Shown: positions 1 to 8,912, counted from the first letter of the stretch. The stretch is DNA of 24,713 nt from Scatosoma sp045644545 (GCA_045644545.1 JAZRHC010000028.1:1-24713); one strand, 5' to 3'. Numbers and translations: made by a program. The notes: a model not told the origin generated them from the letters alone.

Positions 1-1
1 C

Positions 2-514
2 CATTTAAGTTCTGGTACGCTTCAAGTTAAGTTAGAAAGAATCAGTCTTACAAAAACTTACCTTGACAATGAAACTGGATATTTGGTAACGGCTGGTCCT
101 GATACGACCATCGTTGATTTTACCGACACGAACACCGCAGACGATAACGTTTTTGGCATCGAAGATGAAAAAGTAGTACCGTGTTCGGAATACGAAGCAA
201 AGCTTAGACTTACCAACGATGGCGACGTGGCGTTTACGTACGACGTAATCATTAAGTTGACAAGCGAAAGCAATGCTTTGGCAGAGCAGTTGAAAGTTTA
301 TATCGACGGCGTAGACAAGGGTACTTTAGATCAATATGCGGTTGATGGAAAAGCAATCATTTCTACGCAAACGATGGCGAAGAACGATACGGCAAAGGAA
401 TTTACCGTTAAAATTCAGTTCATCAATGATAACGAGGTCAATAACGTCGCACAAGATAAAGAAGTGAAGTTTGACTTATTGGTAAATGCCGTTCAAAAGA
501 TTTCGGCAGAATAA
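2..514 (+). CDS. TasA/camelysin-like secreted protein, 5'-truncated
   Basis: The frame is open from the first bases of the window, so the N-terminus and any signal peptide lie upstream. The visible part is 170 residues. It begins with SGTLQVKLERI, which resembles the region just after the signal peptide in SipW-dependent proteins. It then has a beta-rich module containing KLRLTNDGDVAFTYDV and ends near KFDLLVNAVQ. The phrases 'tolerating a non-ideal state of the chain' (TNDGDVAFTY) and the closing strand match the logic of the N-terminal module of the next two genes (VTVQYRTIIS ... ISYKVEAVQG). TasA-family proteins form extracellular fibres after cleavage by the SipW signal peptidase. That role is inferred from family resemblance only. 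No cell-wall anchor motif is present. There are 49 nt to the next gene and no terminator between them, so co-transcription is likely. Confidence 0.65.
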   Translation, partial: HLSSGTLQVKLERISLTKTYLDNETGYLVTAGPDTTIVDFTDTNTADDNVFGIEDEKVVPCSEYEAKLRLTNDGDVAFTYDVIIKLTSESNALAEQLKVYIDGVDKGTLDQYAVDGKAIISTQTMAKNDTAKEFTVKIQFINDNEVNNVAQDKEVKFDLLVNAVQKISAE

Positions 515-563
515 AAAAACTATTTATAGGATAAACAAAAAATTAAAATAGGAGAATAGTTTT

Positions 564-3413
564 ATGAATAAAACAATCAAAAGAAATGTGGTTATTTCAG
601 CAATATTGGCAATTATGCTTTGCGTAAGCCTTATTACGGGTGCAACGTTTGCGTTATTTACAAGCGAAAGCAAAGTTAACGTTGCAGTTAGTTCTGGTAA
701 AGTAAGCGTTATTGCAAACGTTGACGGCGAAATAGAGCTCGGCTCTACTTTGGGCGCAAACGTAGCAGAAACCACGGTGGAATATTCCGAGGATAGCAAC
801 ACCGTTGCACTTGCAAATATGATACCCGGTGACTATATCCAGTTTGATATCAACGTACATAACGCAAGCACAGTAACCGTTCAATATCGTACTATTATTA
901 GTTGCGAAAACGACGACGGCTTGTTCGCAGGTCTTAACGTAAAAGTTGGCGAGAATGAAAATTATAGCGGGGTGACGCTCGTATCTAACTGGGCTGAGCT
1001 TAAAGTTGGTTCTGCTGATGAAAAAGTTGCTGTGAGAATTGAACTTCCTGAAGGCGCAGGCAATGAATATCAAGAAAAAACTTGTACTATTTCTTATAAA
1101 GTAGAAGCAGTTCAAGGCAATGCACAAGTAGCAAATCCTGAAGATGGTACTATCTACATATACAATGCGAACGATATGAAGGCGTTGAGCGGTAAATACC
1201 TTGTTGCTAATAACGGCAAGGCAGAGATTCAAAACGTTGAATTGATGGCTAACGTTGACCTTAAGGGTGCAGAATTTAAGGACATAGGAGTAGCTTACGG
1301 CGATACTCTTAACTTCAAAGGTAATGGCTACAGCATTTCTAATATGAAGTTAGCTACTGGTAGACATAATGGAATGACCAACGTTGGTATGTTCTATGTA
1401 GACTCTGGCGCAACCTTAAACGTAGAAAATCTTAAATTAGTTACTCCCGTTGTAGAAGACGCTATTGACGCATATGCAACTGGTGCTGCTGCGGTAGTTG
1501 GTTATGCAAATGGTGCAGTAAACCTTACGAATGTAGACGTTGAAAATGCAAAAATCAACAACACTTTCGGTAATGCGGCTATTTATGTTGGTTACGGTGT
1601 AAATGCTATTAACCTTACTGATTGCGATATTATCGGTGTTGACACGACCGCTAGCGGTGAAATTGAAGACGGTGCCGTTAGAATGGATAAAACTGGTGCA
1701 TTTGTTGCAACTGCTAACACTGCAAGCTGTGTAGCGACATTGACCAACTGCACGAACGAATCTGCTTTGAATATCGCAGGTCGCGTTATTAATGATGCAA
1801 CCATGACAGTTGATGGTGCTTATTACGTGACTACTGCGGGTGCTTTTACAAAAGCACTTGCAAGCGGTGATAACGTAAAAATTATTCTTGCTGATGGTAA
1901 ATACGAAAACGTTTTAACTGCATCTGGTAAAACGATTAACGTTGTGGGTGAGAATGAAGACGGTGCAGAAATTGCTTTAACAAATGCTGTCGGTTCTTCG
2001 CATGACCATCTCGGTTTAGGTGGATGTACCGTTACGCTTGAAAACGTAAGGGCTACCTTTGAAGATGGTGCTTACTATGCAGCATATATCAATGGACCTA
2101 CGATGACTTATAAAAACTGTACTATTATCGGTCAGCAATATATTTATGGGAACACGTCTTTCATAGACTGTGTGTTTGATAATGATGACGATGCAGCTGT
2201 CAGTGCTATGCGTTATACCTACATTTATGATGGTGACGTTGTAGTGGATAATTGTGATTTCTATACGCAAGGTCATGCATTGATTATGTATAGCGACAAC
2301 GGCGGTTCGGGCGACCAGACGCTTACTGTTAGAGACAGCCGTTTCCACGGTGGTCAAGGTAGAACTGCTTACGCAGTTGCAAACCAAAACACGGCAGCTA
2401 TCGAAATAGATAGTTCTTGCGGTGCAAACTACACTTTGATTTTAGAAGGCACGAATACTTTTGATGGTGGTTTCAGCGGTCTTTGGAGAATTAAAGCGAT
2501 GAAGAATACCGTAACGACTATAGTAAATGGTGTGGAATACGTTGGCGGAAGCGATACGGTTTATAAAGACGGTGTGAAATATTATAAAGACGAAAATAGA
2601 AACGTATATGCTTACGATGGCGAATATATCTTGGTAACAACTGCTTCTGAGTTACAAAGCTTTTTGGACGCAAACTTTACAAAAATTAAATTTGCCGCTG
2701 ATATTGAAGGCGACGCAACCGTAGTGCAGAAAGAAGGCGTGAACGTTGAAATCAACGGCGACAACTATAAATTCACAGGCTTGCTTACCGTAGATGGTGA
2801 CGGTAGACAAAGTGGTGCAGAAACTTTGCTTATTGAAAACGTAAACTTCGTTGCAGAGGCGGGTGCAGACTCTTGCATTTATAGCCCGGATAGAAACAGC
2901 AGAACACCTGCGAAATATTCCTATTCGCACAACGTTACCGTTCAAAATTGCACCTTCACTGACATTGATGGCGTTGTGAATTGTGCTGCTATCCGTCACG
3001 GCGATGGTGGAGATAAGAACTGGAACGTTATTGAGTGTGATGTGGACTCTACAATGCACTCTTTATTGCAAATTAATAACGTTGCAGGAAAATTGCTTGT
3101 TAGAGACTGTGAAGTAAACTCTAAAAATGGTTTAAACTTAGGTTCTTGTACTAATGTAGAAATTATTGACAACAAGTTTGACACGGTAGGCTATTGCGTT
3201 AGATTTGGTGTAAATAGTGGCGGTAATCCCAACGAAAGCAAAACGTTCATTTTTACTAATAACACTTTGACTTCGGCTTGTGATGATGGTGACGCTATTA
3301 TTATTTTCCGTACAAGTGCAGCAAATGCTAACACGACGGTTACAATGAGTGGTAATACCATGACTGGTGACATTACGTATAGCGGTGCTGATAATGTTAA
3401 TATAGTAGATTAA
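564..3413 (+). CDS. Large secreted protein: SipW-dependent signal, TasA-like module, beta-helix-like extension
   Basis: The protein is 949 residues. The ATG follows a ribosome site GGAG at 551-554. Residues 1-30 are a basic start plus hydrophobic segment running into GATFALFTSESKVN, the hallmark of SipW-dependent signal peptides, with cleavage expected next to ALFTS. Residues to about 190 form the TasA-like module shared with the downstream gene. From about 190 to 410 there are GLUG-like repeats (NFKGNGYSISNMKL, then VGMFYV). About 415-640 and 690-949 consist of short beta-strand repeats with regularly spaced Asn/Cys/Asp (for example YKNCTIIG, VDNCDFYTQG, VQNCTFTDID), typical of right-handed parallel beta-helices. 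There is no LPXTG motif and no C-terminal membrane anchor. It is probably a surface or matrix protein, perhaps adhesive or glycan-binding. The beta-helix fold could also be enzymatic, but I see no catalytic motif. Neighbours on both sides carry the same module. Confidence 0.75.
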   Translation: MNKTIKRNVVISAILAIMLCVSLITGATFALFTSESKVNVAVSSGKVSVIANVDGEIELGSTLGANVAETTVEYSEDSNTVALANMIPGDYIQFDINVHNASTVTVQYRTIISCENDDGLFAGLNVKVGENENYSGVTLVSNWAELKVGSADEKVAVRIELPEGAGNEYQEKTCTISYKVEAVQGNAQVANPEDGTIYIYNANDMKALSGKYLVANNGKAEIQNVELMANVDLKGAEFKDIGVAYGDTLNFKGNGYSISNMKLATGRHNGMTNVGMFYVDSGATLNVENLKLVTPVVEDAIDAYATGAAAVVGYANGAVNLTNVDVENAKINNTFGNAAIYVGYGVNAINLTDCDIIGVDTTASGEIEDGAVRMDKTGAFVATANTASCVATLTNCTNESALNIAGRVINDATMTVDGAYYVTTAGAFTKALASGDNVKIILADGKYENVLTASGKTINVVGENEDGAEIALTNAVGSSHDHLGLGGCTVTLENVRATFEDGAYYAAYINGPTMTYKNCTIIGQQYIYGNTSFIDCVFDNDDDAAVSAMRYTYIYDGDVVVDNCDFYTQGHALIMYSDNGGSGDQTLTVRDSRFHGGQGRTAYAVANQNTAAIEIDSSCGANYTLILEGTNTFDGGFSGLWRIKAMKNTVTTIVNGVEYVGGSDTVYKDGVKYYKDENRNVYAYDGEYILVTTASELQSFLDANFTKIKFAADIEGDATVVQKEGVNVEINGDNYKFTGLLTVDGDGRQSGAETLLIENVNFVAEAGADSCIYSPDRNSRTPAKYSYSHNVTVQNCTFTDIDGVVNCAAIRHGDGGDKNWNVIECDVDSTMHSLLQINNVAGKLLVRDCEVNSKNGLNLGSCTNVEIIDNKFDTVGYCVRFGVNSGGNPNESKTFIFTNNTLTSACDDGDAIIIFRTSAANANTTVTMSGNTMTGDITYSGADNVNIVD

Positions 3414-3426
3414 TTTAAGAACATGT

Positions 3427-3455
3427 GGTAGTTCCGCAGTTCCTGCGGAACTACC
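3427..3455. repeat. Perfect 12-bp inverted repeat between two surface protein genes
   Basis: GGTAGTTCCGCA at 3427-3438 and TGCGGAACTACC at 3444-3455 are exact reverse complements around a 5-nt loop (GTTCC). No T run follows, so it is not a standard intrinsic terminator. It lies 6 nt before the Shine-Dalgarno AGAGG (3461-3465) of the next gene. In mRNA it would be a stable hairpin that could protect the upstream transcript end or limit translation of the gene below. Confidence 0.85.
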
Positions 3456-3471
3456 TATTAAGAGGTAAAAA

Positions 3472-5187
3472 ATGAAAAAAAAGAATATTATAATTTCTTC
3501 GTTTACGACAATTGCACTTAGCGCAAGCTTGCTCGTTGGTTCTACGTTTGCATTATTTACGAGTGAAAGCAAGGTTAATATTGCCGTAACTTCGGGAAAA
3601 GTAAGCGTTATCGCAAGCATTGACGAAGATTCTGTACAAACCAAAGAGTTATACGACGCCGAATATACGCAAGGCGTAGACAATATGTATGAAGGCGTTG
3701 CAACCTTTAACGCAGAGGGTTTGACTCTTGCAAACTTTGTTCCGGGAGACGGAATTAAATTTGATATCGTCGTTGAAAACGAAAGCAACGTAACCGTTCA
3801 ATATCGTACTATTATTAGTTGCGAAAGTGATAACGGCTTGTTCGCAGGTCTTGATATCACCGTTGACGGTAAAAACTATAGTGGATTAATCATATCTGAC
3901 TGGGCTGAGCTTAAAGTTGGTTCTGCTGATGCAAAAGTTCCTGTAATCATTGAACTTCCTGAAGAGGCAGAAAATGAATATCAAGAAAAAACTTGCACGA
4001 TTTCTTATATGGTAGAAGCAGTTCAAGGAAATGCTGAAATTTCAGACGAGTGGGACGGTACGGCGGATATTTCTTGGTACTTGGAAAACCCTAAGGCTAA
4101 GGAATACACGCTTTCCACGGCAGAAGCTCTTTCGGGTCTTGCAGATTTAATAGATGGCACGGCGGCAATTCCTACAAGTATAGAAGAAGAGATTAATCTT
4201 CCCGTAACTTTTGCAGGGAAGACTGTGAAGCTTGATTCGGACGTTGACCTTAAATGTTATGACGAAAACGGTAATCGCGTTAGTTTTGACCCAATAGGTT
4301 ATGGTTATGACGTTGTTTTCAAGGGAACTTTTGATGGTCAAGGTCACACAATTTCTAATCTTTATCAAAACGGTTGGTCTTTAGGGCTTGATTATTCCAC
4401 GGAAGGCGGTGGATTATTTGCTTCCGTTGTAGATGCTACCATTAAAAACGTAAATATTGACAATGCGGAAATAGTTATGGAGTGCATTGATATGGGTGTA
4501 CTTGTTGGATACTCGTATGGAACCTGCACTTATGAAAACATTACTGTTTCAAATTCTTTGATTGCGAACTATCAAAGATATACGGGTGGTGTTGTAGGCG
4601 AAGTAAACGGAACGCAAACGTTTAAAAACGTTGACGTAATTGACACCACAATATCAAGCCTTTGGGGAGATTTTGACTGTTCTTTAGGCGGTATAATTGG
4701 TGGTAAATGGGGCGACGCAACGGTTTCTCTTGAAGATTGCGACGTTTCTTGTGAATTAAATGCATATAACGACGTTACTTCTTCTTACCAATGGTATGCT
4801 TATCGTAGAGCAGGTATGCTTATCGGCAACTCGGAAGAAACAAACACCGTAGATGGTCGTACTAGTGCAACTGCATCTTATCTTACTTGTGAAAATTGTA
4901 CCGTTACGTATAATAATTGGGCAAACTATACGTACTGCGAATTTGCAGGAACAAATTGGCCGTACGTAAGAGTTCAAGCTGGTTATTCAAACAGTGCTTA
5001 TTCTAATCCGAGATATGGAGTGGCGACAGATGCTAATGGAAACAAAGCAGTTGATGATACTCACGCTCATAACGAAGGTGAAGACCATAATATACTTCTT
5101 GTATTTGATCAACTTTATGGTGGAGGACAAGGCGTATATGGCACGGCTACACACGAAGGTGTGACGGTAATTGATAATAATAAATAA
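3472..5187 (+). CDS. Secreted protein: SipW-dependent signal, TasA-like module, GLUG-type repeats
   Basis: The protein is 571 residues. The ATG is preceded by AGAGG at 3461-3465. The N-terminus is a lysine-rich start, a hydrophobic stretch and GSTFALFTSESKVNIAVTSG, nearly the same as in the upstream gene, so it is a paralogue and a probable SipW substrate. The TasA-like module runs to about residue 190 and includes VTVQYRTIISCESDNGLFAG and WAELKVGSAD. The remainder holds GLUG-type adhesin repeats: FKGTFDGQGHTISNLYQNGW, GGGLFASVVDATIKNVNI, MGVLVGYSYG, GGVVGEVNG and GGIIGGKWGD. This repeat type is common in secreted adhesins of gut Firmicutes and Bacteroidetes. The C-terminus is short and hydrophilic with no sortase motif. 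It is the last gene before a terminator. The role as an extracellular matrix or adhesion component is inferred. Confidence 0.75.
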   Translation: MKKKNIIISSFTTIALSASLLVGSTFALFTSESKVNIAVTSGKVSVIASIDEDSVQTKELYDAEYTQGVDNMYEGVATFNAEGLTLANFVPGDGIKFDIVVENESNVTVQYRTIISCESDNGLFAGLDITVDGKNYSGLIISDWAELKVGSADAKVPVIIELPEEAENEYQEKTCTISYMVEAVQGNAEISDEWDGTADISWYLENPKAKEYTLSTAEALSGLADLIDGTAAIPTSIEEEINLPVTFAGKTVKLDSDVDLKCYDENGNRVSFDPIGYGYDVVFKGTFDGQGHTISNLYQNGWSLGLDYSTEGGGLFASVVDATIKNVNIDNAEIVMECIDMGVLVGYSYGTCTYENITVSNSLIANYQRYTGGVVGEVNGTQTFKNVDVIDTTISSLWGDFDCSLGGIIGGKWGDATVSLEDCDVSCELNAYNDVTSSYQWYAYRRAGMLIGNSEETNTVDGRTSATASYLTCENCTVTYNNWANYTYCEFAGTNWPYVRVQAGYSNSAYSNPRYGVATDANGNKAVDDTHAHNEGEDHNILLVFDQLYGGGQGVYGTATHEGVTVIDNNK

Positions 5188-5198
5188 AACGATAAAGA

Positions 5199-5226
5199 AA
5201 AGATCTTGAAAAAGGTCTTTTTTTTT
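5199..5226 (+). terminator. Intrinsic terminator of the surface protein cluster
   Basis: AAAGATCTT (5199-5207) pairs with AAGGTCTTT (5212-5220), with one G-T pair, around a GAAA tetraloop. The T run continues to 5226. It lies 11 nt after the stop codon at 5187. Confidence 0.9.
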
Positions 5227-5333
5227 ATTGAAAACGGGAAATGGAATTAAAAATCGAAAACTACGGAAAAGCGATCTTTGCTTGAAGTATATTCCCCACA
5301 AAAACGGCAAAAACTGTTTGCGAGGTGAAGGCT

Positions 5334-6923
5334 ATGAAAAAATCTCGCGAACGGTTTTTAGATCTCGTCGTATACGAAATTTATCCGAGGAGCTTTCGCG
5401 ATTCGAACGGCGACGGCGTAGGCGATCTGCGCGGCGTTATTGAAAAAATCGACCATTTATCCGAGCTCGGCGTAAACGCCGTTTGGCTTTGCCCCTGCTA
5501 TCAAAGCCCGAACGCCGACAACGGCTACGATATTTCCGATTATCGGCAAATCGCGCGGGAATTCGGCGCTCTTTCCGATTGGGAAGAGCTCGTCGAAAAG
5601 CTCCACGCGCGCGGGATAAAGCTGTTTATGGACTTGGTGGCAAATCACACGTCCGAAGAGCATCCTTGGTTCAAGGAAGCCCGAAAATCCAAGGATAATC
5701 CCTATCGAAACTATTATTATTGGTCGAAAACGCCCGCGCCGAACTGGAAATCCCTCGTCGGCGGGTCGGCGTGGGAATTGGATAAGCAAACGGGGGAATA
5801 TTATCTTCATTCGTTTGCTAAGCCGCAACCCGATTTGAACTGGACGAACCCGAAAGTGCGCGAGGAAATGCGCGCGGTGGTGGAGTTTTGGGTGCAAAAA
5901 GGGGTAGACGGTTTCCGTTGCGATATGCTGGATTTTATCGCGAAGGACTTCAAAAAAGGAAATATGTACGCAGGGGCAAGTTTGCATAAATACCTGCGAG
6001 AGCTTTTCGCGGGCGTAAACCAAAAAAATCTCTTTACGGTTGGGGAATGTCAGTCCGACGAACGCTCTATCAAAGCCGTTTGCGGCGAAAATCGCAAAGA
6101 GCTCGTTTGTTCCTTTCAATTCGAGCATTTTTCGGTGGGCAGAAAGGATAAATTCACGCCGAAAAAGTTCACGCTCGACGAGGTGAAAAAAATCCTCGTA
6201 AAATGGCAAAATTTTGCGCAAGAAAACGACCTGCTTTATACGCTTTTCACCGACAACCACGATCAGCCCTTTTATCTTTCGCGGCTGGGAAACGACTTAG
6301 AGCTTCGCTACGAATCGGCGACGATGTTCGCGACGATGTTTTTCCTTCTTCGCGGGATTCCGTTTATCTATCAAGGGCAGGAGTTCGGCGCGGCGAACCC
6401 GCGTTACGAGCGCATAGACGAGTTCGACGATATCGAAACGCTGAAATTTTGGAAGGCGAAAAAGTGTAAGCTTCCCGAAGAGCGTTTAATGGAAAAGGTC
6501 AATTTCGGCAGTCGGGATAACGCCCGCCGCCCGATGGCGTGGACGGACGAAGCGCCGTATTTTGGGTTCAGCGAAAAGGGGAGTTGGATTCCCGTTCATT
6601 CCCGCGCGAAAGAAATCAACCTCGAAAGGGATAAAAAATCCGAAAAATCCGTGTTTGCGTTTTATCAAAAATTGCTCGCGCTCCGAAAAAAATATAAAGC
6701 GTTCCGCTACGGCTCGTTTCGCGCCTTGAAAAAAGGCAAGGGCTGTTTCGTCTACGAGCGGGCGTATAAAAAGGAAAAATTTATCGTCGTATGCAATTTT
6801 GAAAAGCCGCGCGAAATTTCGATAAAGAACGCGGGCGAAAAAATTTTTTCGAATTATTCCGCGGAAGCCGAACGCGGACTTTATCGGCCGTACGAAATCG
6901 CAATCTATCAAAAATCAACCTGA
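5334..6923 (+). CDS. GH13 family alpha-glucosidase (oligo-1,6-glucosidase type)
   Basis: This is a 529-residue cytosolic enzyme predicted to release glucose from the non-reducing end of alpha-glucosides. The ATG at 5334 is chosen over an in-frame GTG at 5325 because GAGGTG at 5322-5327 is the ribosome site and overlaps that GTG. All GH13 regions are visible: VVYEIYPRSFRDSNGDGVGD near the N-terminus, region I DLVANHTSEEHPWF, region II GFRCDM with nucleophile Asp197, region III TVGECQ with acid Glu238, and region IV FTDNHDQP with Asp310. The layout and length fit subfamily 31-like alpha-glucosidases (about 550 residues). The residue after the nucleophile is Met rather than the Val or Ala/Thr often used to guess 1,6 versus 1,4 linkage, so specificity stays open. 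There is no signal peptide. No good promoter is seen in 5227-5333. Trehalose-6-phosphate hydrolase is a less likely alternative. Confidence 0.9.
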   Translation: MKKSRERFLDLVVYEIYPRSFRDSNGDGVGDLRGVIEKIDHLSELGVNAVWLCPCYQSPNADNGYDISDYRQIAREFGALSDWEELVEKLHARGIKLFMDLVANHTSEEHPWFKEARKSKDNPYRNYYYWSKTPAPNWKSLVGGSAWELDKQTGEYYLHSFAKPQPDLNWTNPKVREEMRAVVEFWVQKGVDGFRCDMLDFIAKDFKKGNMYAGASLHKYLRELFAGVNQKNLFTVGECQSDERSIKAVCGENRKELVCSFQFEHFSVGRKDKFTPKKFTLDEVKKILVKWQNFAQENDLLYTLFTDNHDQPFYLSRLGNDLELRYESATMFATMFFLLRGIPFIYQGQEFGAANPRYERIDEFDDIETLKFWKAKKCKLPEERLMEKVNFGSRDNARRPMAWTDEAPYFGFSEKGSWIPVHSRAKEINLERDKKSEKSVFAFYQKLLALRKKYKAFRYGSFRALKKGKGCFVYERAYKKEKFIVVCNFEKPREISIKNAGEKIFSNYSAEAERGLYRPYEIAIYQKST

Positions 6924-6930
6924 TACCGTC

Positions 6931-6952
6931 AAAAATCCACGAAAAATCCACG
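6931..6952. repeat. Two tandem 11-bp copies
   Basis: AAAAATCCACG occurs twice back to back, followed by AAAAATTTTT. It lies between the alpha-glucosidase stop and the fucI promoter. It may act as a weak terminator region or a binding site. Nothing in the sequence decides this. Confidence 0.6.
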
Positions 6953-6972
6953 AAAAATTTTTCTCCCAACAG

Positions 6973-7001
6973 TTGACATTATAGGCAAGGAATGTTATAA
7001 T
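6973..7001 (+). promoter_or_regulatory. Consensus sigma-A promoter of fucI
   Basis: TTGACA at 6973-6978, a 17-nt spacer and TATAAT at 6996-7001 match the sigma-A consensus at all 12 positions. The leader to the fucI ATG is about 40 nt. No catabolite-response or other operator was recognised. Confidence 0.93.
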
Positions 7002-7049
7002 ATCAATATAAAAGGTAAAACCGTAAAAATAAAAGGGAGATAAAAAATT

Positions 7050-8852
7050 ATGGCAAAATCAAGACTCATCGGGGATTACCCCGTAATCGGCATCAGACCT
7101 ACCATCGACGGCAGACGCGGACCTTTAAAGGTGCGCGAATCCCTCGAAGTGCAGACGATGAATATGGCGAAGAACGCGGCGAAGCTGATTCAAGAAAACG
7201 TTTTCTATTCGAACGGCGAACCCGTTAAAGTCGTGATCGCAGACACGACGATCGGCCGCGTTGCGGAAGCGGCGGCTTGCGCGGACAAGTTTAAAAAAGA
7301 GGGCGTAGATATCACGCTCACCGTAACGCCTTGTTGGTGCTACGGCTCGGAAACGATGGATATGGATCCTATGACGATTAAAGCGGTTTGGGGCTTCAAC
7401 GGCACGGAACGCCCGGGCGCGGTATATCTTGCGGCGGTGCTGGCAGGTCACGCGCAGAAAGGGCTGCCCGCGTTCGGCATTTACGGACACGACGTTCAGG
7501 ATCTCGACGACACTTCTATTCCTTGCGACGTTGCGGAAAAGATTTTGCGCTTTGCGCGCTGTGCGGTCGCGGTGGCGACGATGCGCGGAAAATCCTATTT
7601 GCAGATCGGCTCGATCTGTATGGGTATCGCAGGTTCTATCGTGAATATCGAGCTGTTTGAAGAATACCTCGGTATGCGCGTGGAATCGGTAGACGAAGTG
7701 GAAATTATCCGCCGAATGACGGAAGGCATCTACGACGAAAAGGAATACCAAAAAGCGCTCAAATGGGTTAAAGAAAAATGCAACGCGGACTTCGATAAGA
7801 ACCCTCCCGAGCTTCAAAGAAGCGCGGAGCAAAAGGAAAAGGATTGGGAATTCACGGCAAAGATGGCGTGCATTATCAAAGACCTTTTCAACGGCAATAA
7901 GAATCTTCCCGAAGGCGCGGAGGAAGAAATGGTCGGGCATAACGCGATTGTCGGCGGCTTCCAAGGGCAAAGACAATGGACGGACTTTTATCCCAACTGC
8001 GACTTCCCCGAATCCATTTTGAATTCTACCTTCGACTGGAACGGCGCAAGAGAACCCTATATCCTCGCGACGGAAAACGACACGCTCAACGGCGTATGTA
8101 TGTTGTTCGGGAAGCTTTTGACGGGCAGAGCGCAAATCTTTGCCGACGTGCGTACTTATTGGTCGAGCGACGCGATCAAGCGCGTAACGGGTTACGAAGT
8201 GGACGGGAAAGCCAAAGAGGCGGACGGCTTTATTCACCTGATCAACTCGGGCGCGGCTTGCGTGGACGCTTGCGGGGAAGTGAAGGACGAAAACGGCAAC
8301 GCCGTTATGAAAAAATGGTGGGAGATGACGGACAAGGATATCGACGCTTGTATGAACGCGACGACTTGGCCGTACGCAGACCTCGGTTATTTCCGCGGCG
8401 GCGGCTATTCTTCGAGATTCGTAACGCGTGCGGAAATGCCCGTCACGATGATGCGACTGAATATGGTCAAAGGGCTTGGCCCCGTAATGCAGATCGCCGA
8501 AGGCTGGACGGTTTCCATTCCCGATGAAGTTACGCATAAGCTCTGGAAGAGAACGGACTACACGTGGCCCTGCACTTGGTTTGCGCCGAGAGTTACGGGC
8601 AAAGGCGCGTTCAAGAGCGCGTACGAAGTAATGAACAACTGGGGCGCAAACCACGGCGCGATCTCCTACGGTCATATCGGCGCGGATCTGATCACGATGT
8701 GTTCGATGCTCCGAATCCCCGTATGTATGCATAACGTAGACGAAGACAAGGTATACCGCCCCGCGGCTTGGAACGCTTTCGGTATGGATAAAGAAGGGCA
8801 GGACTACCGCGCTTGTCAGGCGTACGGACCTATGTATAAGAATATCAAATAA
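7050..8852 (+). CDS. fucI: L-fucose isomerase
   Basis: This is a 600-residue cytosolic, metal-dependent enzyme that converts L-fucose to L-fuculose (and D-arabinose to D-ribulose), the first step of fucose use. Similarity to E. coli FucI (591 residues) is evident along the whole length: VIGIRPTIDGRRGPLKVRES, TPCWCYGSETMDMDP, WGFNGTERPGAVYLAA, GIYGHDVQDLDDTSIP, NSTFDWNGAREP, YFRGGGYSSRF and RIPVCMHNVDEDKVYRP. Metal and catalytic residues correspond to Glu342 (TEND), Asp366 (ADVR) and His535 (GANHG), equivalent to 337, 361 and 528 in E. coli. GGGAGA at 7035-7040 is the ribosome site. It is a single-gene unit with its own promoter and terminator. Fuculokinase and fuculose-phosphate aldolase are not in the window. 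Confidence 0.97.
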   Translation: MAKSRLIGDYPVIGIRPTIDGRRGPLKVRESLEVQTMNMAKNAAKLIQENVFYSNGEPVKVVIADTTIGRVAEAAACADKFKKEGVDITLTVTPCWCYGSETMDMDPMTIKAVWGFNGTERPGAVYLAAVLAGHAQKGLPAFGIYGHDVQDLDDTSIPCDVAEKILRFARCAVAVATMRGKSYLQIGSICMGIAGSIVNIELFEEYLGMRVESVDEVEIIRRMTEGIYDEKEYQKALKWVKEKCNADFDKNPPELQRSAEQKEKDWEFTAKMACIIKDLFNGNKNLPEGAEEEMVGHNAIVGGFQGQRQWTDFYPNCDFPESILNSTFDWNGAREPYILATENDTLNGVCMLFGKLLTGRAQIFADVRTYWSSDAIKRVTGYEVDGKAKEADGFIHLINSGAACVDACGEVKDENGNAVMKKWWEMTDKDIDACMNATTWPYADLGYFRGGGYSSRFVTRAEMPVTMMRLNMVKGLGPVMQIAEGWTVSIPDEVTHKLWKRTDYTWPCTWFAPRVTGKGAFKSAYEVMNNWGANHGAISYGHIGADLITMCSMLRIPVCMHNVDEDKVYRPAAWNAFGMDKEGQDYRACQAYGPMYKNIK

Positions 8853-8865
8853 GCAAAAATCAAAC

Positions 8866-8903
8866 GGAGGGCGTAATTTCAAAGAATTACGCTCCCTTTT
8901 TTT
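8866..8903 (+). terminator. Intrinsic terminator of fucI
   Basis: GCGTAATT (8871-8878) pairs with AATTACGC (8885-8892) around TCAAAG. The flanking GGAGG and TCCC extend the stem imperfectly. Seven T residues follow at 8897-8903. Confidence 0.9.
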
Positions 8904-8912
8904 CTAAAACGC

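Noticed and set aside
7125..8882. 585-residue open frame on the minus strand across fucI
   Set aside because: It is a shadow of the fucI codon pattern in GC-rich codons. The product is rich in Arg/His/Phe and resembles no family.
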